A stretch of 12,325 nt of DNA, taken from Chloroflexota bacterium (lineage in GTDB: Bacteria > Chloroflexota > Chloroflexia > Thermomicrobiales > UBA6265). The notes beneath the pieces are model-generated. The model was not told the DNA's origin and searched no databases. It saw only the letters and a program-made list of their open reading frames with translations. The translations under genes were made by a program, and so were the position numbers. Positions 1 to 5,364 of this stretch are shown one piece after another; positions within the stretch are counted from its first letter, which is position 1, and each line of letters starts with the position of its first letter. The stretch lies in contig JAEZJB010000138.1 in the NCBI GenBank assembly GCA_023415845.1, positions 1-12,325 on the forward strand, in the 5' to 3' direction.

Positions 1-65
1 GGATGGTTCTCCAAGTGACGAAGCCCAATGCCTGCCGACATACCTCGCCGACTGGGGGAGACAGC

Positions 66-91
66 AACGCGCCCTCCTTGCTGGGCGCGTT
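66..91. terminator. GC-rich hairpin, probable terminator (left copy)
   Basis: AACGCGCCC (66-74) pairs perfectly with GGGCGCGTT (83-91) around an 8-base loop. There is no long T tract, but the AACG/CGTT base of the stem recurs in the hairpins at 305-339 and 4473-4503, so this appears to be the local terminator style. It could end a gene entering from the left on the plus strand. Confidence 0.5.
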
Positions 92-304
92 ACCGGTTCG
101 TCTGGGAGACGCTCTGGCCACGGGTGATGTGTGGCTGGCGGCGATGATAGCCAAATGGAATGCCAATTGCCAATGCTGGGGCAGACGCGGAGCCGGGGTG
201 GCAGCCGGGTCCCCGTGTTCTCCTGGTGCGCTGTTCGTGCCGGAAACCCCAGGCAATGGGAACGGAAGAGGCTCCAGCCAGGCCCACTCCGCAACATCCG
301 GACA

Positions 305-339
305 CAGAAACGCGCCCACCATTGATGGGCGCGTTTCTG
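305..339. terminator. 14-bp perfect hairpin, probable bidirectional terminator
   Basis: CAGAAACGCGCCCA (305-318) is the exact reverse complement of TGGGCGCGTTTCTG (326-339), with a 7-base loop. The A-rich 5' and T-rich 3' edges lie inside the stem, giving a short run of T on either strand. It lies about 120 bases past the stop of the minus-strand VOC gene and could end that transcript. Its core is nearly the same as the hairpin at 66-91. Confidence 0.55.
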
Positions 340-457
340 GGCCGCTTTGGACTGCGGCCAACCACACCGGCGGGACAGCCGCGTGGTTCATCGGAATGCT
401 CGTCTGGTGGGCTGAATATCGCAAAGCCCCGGAGGGCTACCCGGGTGCAACGAAGGG

Positions 458-856
458 CTAGCCGGACACTGGCTCCGCGAACTCCCAGATGTGTCCGGCC
501 GGATCGGCAAAGCAGGCGGTGCGCATGCCCCATGGCCGGTCCTCCGGTCCATTGCTCAGCGCCACCCCCTTCGCCACCAGTTCGGCACACCGTCCGTCGA
601 TATCGTCAACCACGATCGCCAGTTGGACGCGGGAGCCGGACTCGGGCCCCGCGACGGTTGCAGGGGCGAGTTGCTGCCGCGCGGCCGGAATGGTGAGGAG
701 ATTGATGATCGTGTCGCCGAGGCTGTACGCGGCGGCTTCGTCACCACTGTCGAACGCCGGTTCGAGGCGGAAGATGTCCTCGTAGAACGATTTGGCGGCC
801 GGAAGATCCTCGACGAAGAGATTGATGAGTGTGAGACCCTTGAGTGGCGCGTGCAT
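458..856 (-). CDS. VOC / glyoxalase-fold family protein
   Basis: This 132-residue protein has the length and pattern of a single vicinal-oxygen-chelate domain, made of two beta-alpha-beta-beta-beta modules. The first module starts LTLINLFVEDLPAAKSFYED (residues 8-27), the second VQLAIVVDDIDGRCAELV (77-94), and it closes with FADPAGHIWEFAE (116-128), the typical end of the family. E125 stands where VOC enzymes usually place a metal-binding glutamate. The usual N-terminal metal histidine is replaced by Asn12, so metal binding and catalysis are uncertain. Relatives include glyoxalase, bleomycin-resistance and dioxygenase-like proteins; the substrate cannot be told. The frame is open far upstream, but ATG at 856 is chosen because GGGAG sits 5 bases before it and the domain begins right there. 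It is transcribed divergently from the PqqD-like gene at 1079. Confidence 0.85.
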   Translation of the reverse strand: MHAPLKGLTLINLFVEDLPAAKSFYEDIFRLEPAFDSGDEAAAYSLGDTIINLLTIPAARQQLAPATVAGPESGSRVQLAIVVDDIDGRCAELVAKGVALSNGPEDRPWGMRTACFADPAGHIWEFAEPVSG

Positions 857-958
857 GGAACTCCCGGTGGCTCGAGCGGGATCAGGGCAGGTGCCGCTGA
901 TCGATGCCGAAGAGAGTAGATCATCCGCCGTGGCCCGACTTCTTCCCGCTTGCGGCGT

Positions 959-970
959 GACCATATGGTC
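959..970. promoter_or_regulatory. 12-bp perfect palindrome, possible operator
   Basis: GACCATATGGTC is a perfect palindrome in the divergent interval between the VOC gene and the PqqD-like gene, 25 bases before the -35 box of the promoter at 996-1023. Its position would suit a dimeric regulator, but a 12-bp palindrome can occur by chance and no second copy was seen in the window. Confidence 0.25.
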
Positions 971-995
971 GTTGGGGAAGGTCTGTGACGCATCC

Positions 996-1023
996 TTGAA
1001 TTGGCCGAAATCGTTGATATACT
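996..1023 (+). promoter_or_regulatory. Sigma-70-like promoter of the first PqqD-like gene
   Basis: TTGAAT (996-1001), a 16-base spacer and TATACT (1018-1023) form a good match to the housekeeping promoter. Transcription would start near 1030 and leave a leader of about 50 bases before the GTG start at 1079. This placement argues against translation beginning at the in-frame TTG at 1001, which would lie inside the promoter. Confidence 0.5.
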
Positions 1024-1078
1024 GCCAAAAACCGGCGGGCCCCAACCTAACAATCGAAGAAGTTCTCAAGGAAAAAGT

Positions 1079-1693
1079 GTGGCAGCACAGCAGCGCATCG
1101 CCGATCTTGTCGTGTCCAGAGTTGGCCCGGATACGGTCGTTTTCGATCAGCGGCGGAACCATGTACATACCTTGCCGGCAGTGGTTGCCGGGGTCTGGGC
1201 AGAGCTCGACGGCGTCGCCAGTTCGAACGATATCGCTCGCACGACCGGTCGATCATGCGACGAAATCGAGGCAATGATCACGCAACTGGGCGCAGCCGGC
1301 TTACTGGAAGACTGGGCGCCGCCGGTATTCGCGACCCGCGACCGGCGTTCGCTGCTGCGGAAGGCGGCGATTGGGGCAGCGATTGTCAGTGTGACCGCGC
1401 CGCTGGCCGCGCAAGCTCAGAGCGCTGGCCAGATCGCCTGCGCGACCTCTGTCGTGATCCAGGGCCAGTACTATTGCAAGGACACTGTGTCGTGGGGGAC
1501 TTACGATTGTGTAAATGCAGGTTGCCCCGCACAGACAGAGTTCATCTATAACGATGCTGCCACCCTTAAGGATGGACTCGGCAACATCGTCGCGCAGACC
1601 TTAAGACATCGCTGTGAGAGCATTGCCGGAAGCCCTATTTCGGTCACGCCATGGTCGCCGACCGATCCTTCTTCGTTTCCCACCTGTAGTTGA
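1079..1693 (+). CDS. PqqD-like domain + internal Tat signal + Cys-rich exported tail (protein 1)
   Basis: The 204-residue protein has three parts. Residues about 14-78 resemble PqqD / RiPP recognition elements: a strand pair (VVFDQRRNHVHTL), a helix with a VWAELDG core, then DIARTTG and a helix ending in LGAAGLLE. Residues 88-113 form a Tat-type signal, DRRSLLRKAA followed by a hydrophobic stretch and an AQA|QS cleavage site near 113/114. The remaining 91 residues carry six cysteines (121, 133, 144, 149, 179, 203) and no family I recognise. A Tat signal about 88 residues from the N-terminus is odd: it implies that the PqqD-like part stays in the cytoplasm while the tail is exported. GTG at 1079 is chosen because AAGGA lies 7 bases upstream and a promoter sits at 996-1023. 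It is related in architecture to the convergent gene at 2148-2789. The PqqD call is by pattern only; the function is unknown. Confidence 0.8.
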   Translation: MAAQQRIADLVVSRVGPDTVVFDQRRNHVHTLPAVVAGVWAELDGVASSNDIARTTGRSCDEIEAMITQLGAAGLLEDWAPPVFATRDRRSLLRKAAIGAAIVSVTAPLAAQAQSAGQIACATSVVIQGQYYCKDTVSWGTYDCVNAGCPAQTEFIYNDAATLKDGLGNIVAQTLRHRCESIAGSPISVTPWSPTDPSSFPTCS

Positions 1694-1763
1694 GATGCCG
1701 GCCTTAACGACCACGCACATCGCTTCTCGCAACTGGGGCTAGACTCGCGGGATAGACGCTCAA

Positions 1764-1798
1764 GGTGACCGGCCCACTATTCCAGTGGGCCGGTCACC
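1764..1798 (+). terminator. 15-bp perfect hairpin terminator
   Basis: GGTGACCGGCCCACT (1764-1778) pairs perfectly with AGTGGGCCGGTCACC (1784-1798) across a 5-base loop and is followed by TCCTTTACT. It lies 70 bases after the stop of the first PqqD-like gene and is the likely end of that transcript. The T tract is weak, but the stem is very stable. Confidence 0.75.
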
Positions 1799-1988
1799 TC
1801 CTTTACTGCTCCGACCTTCCCACGTGCGATCGGCGGCGAATGGTGTGCTCCAGCCGTCTTCGTGAGGGTGAGGTGTCTGGGCATTCAGCGATGGCATTGA
1901 TCGAACACCACGCTTGTAGGCCTGATCGTATGGCAGCGGAAAGTATGTCCGGAGACACTTGCGTCGCTCTTCTGGCTAGTGGCTTGCA

Positions 1989-2028
1989 GCCCAAAAACGA
2001 TCGTGAGTTGACCGAAAGGGTTTTGGGC
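1989..2028. other. Imperfect inverted repeat
   Basis: GCCCAAAAAC (1989-1998) and GGTTTTGGGC (2019-2028) can pair over 10 positions with one mismatch, with a 20-base loop. On the minus strand this lies downstream of the second PqqD-like gene. It may be a weak terminator or a chance fold. Confidence 0.25.
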
Positions 2029-2104
2029 CTCAGTGTGCGCAGCGTCTGTCGTGGTTCAAAATCAAATCGCCTGCCAGTCTGTTCAGCGGCAATAGTAAAG
2101 ATGC

Positions 2105-2121
2105 CTCACGTCATACGTGAG
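2105..2121 (-). terminator. Small hairpin after the second PqqD-like gene
   Basis: CTCACGT (2105-2111) pairs perfectly with ACGTGAG (2115-2121) around a 3-base loop. Read on the minus strand it begins 27 bases past the TAA at 2148 and is followed by GCATCTTTACT, so it could end that transcript. The stem is short for a terminator in GC-rich DNA. Confidence 0.35.
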
Positions 2122-2147
2122 CCATCTCCGTATCTCCACATTAATGG

Positions 2148-2789
2148 TTATAGGGGCGGTAGGCACTGGAAAATCGGGACGGGGGCGCCCGCGCCAACAT
2201 CTCGGCAGTCGCTGCAGACACCCCGACAGTCTGTACTGCTTGAGCAGGATTGCCCACAAGCTGATACGTCTGGAGGGGGAGGGACGTAGACGATGCATAC
2301 CCCTTCCGGGCAGTATCCGGTGCAGCACTGGTGGCCCTCGGAGCAGGCTTCCCCCTCATTCAGGCATGGCAAGGAGTGTGTGTCGGCCGCCACTGGAGCG
2401 GAGATCGAGACGAGCGATGGCAGGACGATCCCGCCCGTGACCGCGACGCGCCGTATCAATGATCTCCGAGACGGGCGCTCAGGCAAGTGCGCCGCGGTCA
2501 TGGCACCGGTGACCAGCTCGGCGGTCACAAGTTGACTCAGCGCCAGATGGACGAGCTCGGTGGAAACGTTGACACCGAGTGTCGCGCTCACCGCCTGTCG
2601 GATATCCGCTACTGTGCGAGTCCCGTCACACGCCGCCCAGACCGCATAGGTGGCGGGGTTCAGGTAATGGATGACACTCCGTTGCGTGTCATACACCAGC
2701 ATGTCGCCAGCGCTTGGTGTCGCGATGAGTTCGTTGTGACGCGCCAGCGGCGTCCACTCGTCGCGCCGATCGTCAGAGATCTCAGGCAC
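2148..2789 (-). CDS. PqqD-like domain + internal Tat signal + two Cys modules, first with cystine-knot spacing (protein 2)
   Basis: This 213-residue protein shares the plan of the gene at 1079-1693. Residues about 15-95 look PqqD/RRE-like: DMLVYDTQRSVIHYLNPATY, then VWAACDGTRTVADIRQAV and a last helix ending in LVTAELV. Residues 107-134 are a clear Tat signal, SRRSLIRR plus a hydrophobic run, with cleavage likely at APVA|AD. The exported tail has twelve cysteines. C142, C149, C155, C156, C160 and C165 give C-x6-C-x5-CC-x3-C-x4-C, the spacing of inhibitor cystine knots. After a VYVPPPPDVSA linker, C178, C182, C188, C192, C195 and C209 form a second module. The start is GTG at 2789, with AAGGA 7 bases upstream, the same start and spacing as its partner. 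No processing enzymes are nearby. Possible roles, all inferred, are a secreted disulfide-rich effector or inhibitor, or a peptide precursor with a built-in recognition domain. Confidence 0.82.
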   Translation of the reverse strand: MPEISDDRRDEWTPLARHNELIATPSAGDMLVYDTQRSVIHYLNPATYAVWAACDGTRTVADIRQAVSATLGVNVSTELVHLALSQLVTAELVTGAMTAAHLPERPSRRSLIRRVAVTGGIVLPSLVSISAPVAADTHSLPCLNEGEACSEGHQCCTGYCPEGVCIVYVPPPPDVSACGQSCSSSTDCRGVCSDCRDVGAGAPVPIFQCLPPL

Positions 2790-3681
2790 AGGAGAATCCT
2801 TCCCTTGTCGGAGGCGTCACCAAACGTTGCCCGTCGCATGCACTCAACGGACCAGTGCTGATATATCGTTTTCACGCTGAATGGACCCAAGCGGAATGTA
2901 CTGTACGAAGTGCAAGAACACAATGGAATTCAGAACGCAATCTTGAGGCCGGGTTTTAGTCGCGGGACATGAAGGTATGGGCCAGTCGGAACCGGGACAA
3001 TGAAATGGTCCGGATAGATCGCGCGCTACGTGATCTCCGTCGGCCGAATGATCGAGACTGCGCACGTATAGGCCATCTTTTTCTGAACGTCACCCGAACA
3101 ATAGGGGATCACTCATCCATTCCGTGTCCTGGTCTGACGCGTTAGCGACGTTTTCGTCGACCTGATGATGGCTAGGAGATGCCGGGAGTGAGCTGACCCG
3201 CCTATGTGTTTCCACGGCGCGAGGGCCGAATCTACCCTGGTGCATCCTGGATGCGATGGCTCCAGAACCCCGTCGAACTCCCTGACCAGATACGGGCTTG
3301 CCTACCGGCGGTAACAGCCTGGCTGTGACGCCTCCCCCGAACTTCTCCAGCCGCTTGCGTATATGCCCGTGAGACGTGCCGATCGCCGACCATGATGCGA
3401 TGCTCCCCTTACCTTCTGTTTTTATCCGGTTGTCCTAAATAACATGCCAACTACTGATGAGGATCAAGCTGGTAGTCAGGCCACTGGCCCAACTACGCAG
3501 TCGGATCCCCGTATTCAAGGCGTACCTACGTAGTTCAGGCCCAAATCTGGCAGGTGGGAATACGCAATTTATCGGATTTGGTTGGCATATCAAACAGGCA
3601 CAATATCAGTGGGTCATGTGTCATCCGGTTTGCGGGCAGTTTCAGGCCATCACTCGCTTATCACCGCTGGAAGGTTCGGAC
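2790..3681. other. Long stretch without a clear gene
   Basis: About 890 bases without a convincing gene. Parts (about 2850-2960 and 3420-3660) are visibly richer in A and T than the surrounding genes. A minus-strand element like TATATC near 2860 could be part of the promoter of the 2789 gene, but no good -35 box stands before it. A 29-codon frame, ATG 3444 to TAG 3533, encodes a hydrophilic peptide starting MPTTDEDQAG; it has no ribosome-binding site and is not called a gene. The frame of the 3682 gene is open back to 3457, but that extension has no signal-peptide character and no start signal. Remains of a decayed element are possible, but none was recognised. Confidence 0.45.
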
Positions 3682-4455
3682 GTGTCGCTGCGCATCCTCA
3701 CCCTCATCCTCCTGACCACAGCCATGACGTTCGTCGCGGGATTCGCGGGGTCATCTGCCAGTACCTCCCACCCGACCGGATGCACTCCCACCCCCTCGCT
3801 CCGCCCGCTCCACCTCGACGTCCCTGCCAACCGGGCGGTCACGTTCCCGCTGGCCGAACTCGTCCCTGGCGTTGACGAGTCAGTAGCCACCTGGCAACAA
3901 CCTGACACCGGCAACGCCGAGGGGCTGCTGCGCGTGACCGCCGCCAGCGAGGCGACCGGCGGCAGCGCCCGCCTGACCGCCGAGGGGCTCGTGTTCGAGC
4001 CGGCGCCGGGGTTCGTGGGGGCGTCGACCGGCTGGATCCTCGCTCCGGACCAATATGCCGCGGCGGAAGCGGCCCTCCAGGCCTGCGCAACAGGCTCGGA
4101 CCTCCCGGCTGGCGCGCTCCTGGTGACCTTCGAAGTCCGCAACACCCTGCCAGTCGCCATCGCCGATGCGGTGGTTGTGCCGAATGTCGTGCGCGCGGTA
4201 GATGTGGGGCCGGAGTCTGGTGTGCTCGCGAATGACCTCGACTGGAATGGCGACCATCTGGTGGTTCATGCGGCCGGAGTCACCGAGTTCCCGTGGGGAA
4301 CGGTCCAGCTTGCAGCAGCCGGTTCGTATCGGATCACCGTTACCGACCGCGACCTGCTCGCCCCTTCCACCGTTCGCTACCTCGTCTGGGACCAGCAGGG
4401 GTCGCCAACCAGCATCGACACCGGCTACCTCGAGATCGATTTCAGCGCGAACTGA
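3682..4455 (+). CDS. Secreted protein with Ig-like / Tandem-95-type repeats
   Basis: The 257-residue protein begins with a signal peptide (SLRILTLILLTTAMTFVAG, then a small-residue cleavage region around 20-28). It then carries two regions resembling bacterial cadherin/Ig-like repeats: the first includes GLVFEPAPGFVGAS (residues 102-115), and the second runs from LPVAIADAVVV (156-166) through SGVLANDLDWNGDHLVV (179-195). That last stretch is close to the VLANDxDxDGDxLxV signature of Tandem-95 / Big_17-type repeats, whose acidic residues often bind calcium. It ends right after the second repeat (EIDFSAN) with no cell-wall anchor. It is much smaller than typical multi-repeat adhesins, so it may be a small surface or extracellular protein. 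GTG at 3682 is chosen because GGAAGG lies 7 bases before it and the signal peptide starts there, although the frame is open to 3457. It ends in a terminator shared with the convergent gene at 4529. Confidence 0.8.
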   Translation: MSLRILTLILLTTAMTFVAGFAGSSASTSHPTGCTPTPSLRPLHLDVPANRAVTFPLAELVPGVDESVATWQQPDTGNAEGLLRVTAASEATGGSARLTAEGLVFEPAPGFVGASTGWILAPDQYAAAEAALQACATGSDLPAGALLVTFEVRNTLPVAIADAVVVPNVVRAVDVGPESGVLANDLDWNGDHLVVHAAGVTEFPWGTVQLAAAGSYRITVTDRDLLAPSTVRYLVWDQQGSPTSIDTGYLEIDFSAN

Positions 4456-4472
4456 TTGGTGATCGACAACAC

Positions 4473-4503
4473 AACGGCCCCGGCAATGACTGCCGGGGCC
4501 GTT
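4473..4503. terminator. 13-bp perfect bidirectional terminator
   Basis: AACGGCCCCGGCA (4473-4485) pairs exactly with TGCCGGGGCCGTT (4491-4503) over a 5-base loop. It lies 17 bases after the stop of the plus-strand gene and 25 bases after the stop of the minus-strand gene, so it can serve both convergent transcripts. Confidence 0.8.
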
Positions 4504-4528
4504 CCTGTCTGGGCGAGTGATGGACGCG

Positions 4529-5221
4529 TCAGGAACCGGGCGCGGGGTAAAGCACCTCGTCGGTGACGGGGATCAGGCCCTTCAGGACGGCATCGCCGGT
4601 TGGCGGCATGAAGCCCCACAGGCCACCCGACGAGCCGCCGTCGGCGGCGAAGATCGCTTCCTCACCATCTGGCTGGCCATTCTCCGCCACCCAGGCGGCG
4701 ATCGACGTCGCAAGTCCGGCGTCTGCTTCCACGCTCGTCAGCGACCAGACGATGATCACGTAGTTGTCCCGCTGCACGGTGACGTATTCCAGCCAGGCCT
4801 CGAACTCGTCGCTGGTGGCGGTGTGGAGGCTGGCATAGGACGCCCGTGTGCCGATGTCGGCGATCTCTCCGGTCGAGACTTCGGGCGTGCTGTCCTGGGC
4901 CAGCGCCGGGAGATCGGCAGCCACACCCTGGCTGGTCACGTCGTAGGCGGTCGCCGCATTGTCCGCATTATCGAATTCCAGCACCGTGACGGTGGCCGAA
5001 AGCAGGCCACGAAAGACGTCTTCGAGGTCGAGGTCAGGGGTCGCCGCCAGCAACGACTCGACATCCTGGACGAAGGTCCGGCTGACCCCCGCCTGGATGC
5101 CCTCGAGTTCATCGATGGGCGGAACCGCGCTGGCGGAGGGTGTCTGGGCCGCGCCAACCAGTGAGGTGCTGGCCAGGGCGAGGCAGGCAAACAGGACGGC
5201 GAGGAATCTCGGGCGCAGCAT
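4529..5221 (-). CDS. Secreted protein of unknown family, single-domain paralogue
   Basis: The 230-residue protein has a signal peptide (MLRPRFLAVLFACLALASTSLVGAAQTP, cleavage near GAA|QT) and a mature part I cannot assign. The mature part starts with EGIQAGVSRTF, has an alpha/beta-looking middle (VTVLEFDNADNAATAYD; EIADIGTRAS; EYVTVQRDNYVIIVWSL) and ends with GGLWGFMPPTGDAVLKGLIP plus VTDEVLYP. The same order of segments occurs in the neighbouring gene at 5365-6674, where the domain appears twice, so the two are paralogues from local duplication. The alternating hydrophobic strands and the absence of catalytic-looking His/Cys/Asp clusters suggest a binding or structural role outside the membrane; this is inference. 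No lipobox cysteine is present. ATG at 5221 is supported by AGGAG 9 bases upstream. Known only as a hypothetical protein as far as I can tell. Confidence 0.8.
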   Translation of the reverse strand: MLRPRFLAVLFACLALASTSLVGAAQTPSASAVPPIDELEGIQAGVSRTFVQDVESLLAATPDLDLEDVFRGLLSATVTVLEFDNADNAATAYDVTSQGVAADLPALAQDSTPEVSTGEIADIGTRASYASLHTATSDEFEAWLEYVTVQRDNYVIIVWSLTSVEADAGLATSIAAWVAENGQPDGEEAIFAADGGSSGGLWGFMPPTGDAVLKGLIPVTDEVLYPAPGS

Positions 5222-5364
5222 GTCGCGAATCTCCTGATAACGGTGGACGTATTGCTGTCAGCATACACGGCAATGGCGCCATCGGCAGGTCGGCCGCACC
5301 CGGATTGAGAGCGGCCACCTGCCAGATGGTCATGTTCGACGTGTTGCTACGATTCCGCCGTTGG

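Larger units (their letters stand above)
1..457. other. Left-end stretch without a supported gene
   Basis: Several frames stay open here, but none has a Shine-Dalgarno site, a recognisable motif or protein-like composition; they look like GC-driven chance frames. In frame 1 the first bases read Gly-Trp-Phe-Ser-Lys and then TGA at 16-18, so the last codons of a plus-strand gene could enter from the left, with the hairpin at 66-91 as its terminator. This is only a possibility. The stretch contains two related hairpins, listed separately, and the 3' flank of the minus-strand VOC gene. Confidence 0.5.
1799..2147. other. Interval between the two convergent PqqD-like genes
   Basis: No gene is supported. 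A plus-strand frame runs open from inside the terminator across this interval and into the antisense of the next gene, but it has no ribosome-binding site and no recognisable motif. Two small inverted repeats, at 1989-2028 and 2105-2121, are listed separately. Base composition is less GC-rich than in the flanking core genes. Confidence 0.5.

Noticed and set aside
3..461. Long plus-strand open frame at the left end
   Set aside because: No ribosome-binding site, runs through two terminator-like hairpins, composition not protein-like.
857..1168. N-terminal extension of the VOC protein in the open minus-strand frame
   Set aside because: It overlaps the PqqD-like gene and its promoter, and the VOC domain begins exactly at the ATG at 856 with a good ribosome-binding site.
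1765..2289. 174-codon plus-strand open frame between and over the PqqD-like genes
   Set aside because: Its start lies inside the 15-bp terminator stem and its end is antisense to the well-supported gene at 2148-2789; an internal ATG near 1891 also lacks a ribosome-binding site.
3457..3681. Upstream extension of the Ig-like gene
   Set aside because: The signal peptide and a GGAAGG site with correct spacing place the start at GTG 3682; the extension has no matching features.
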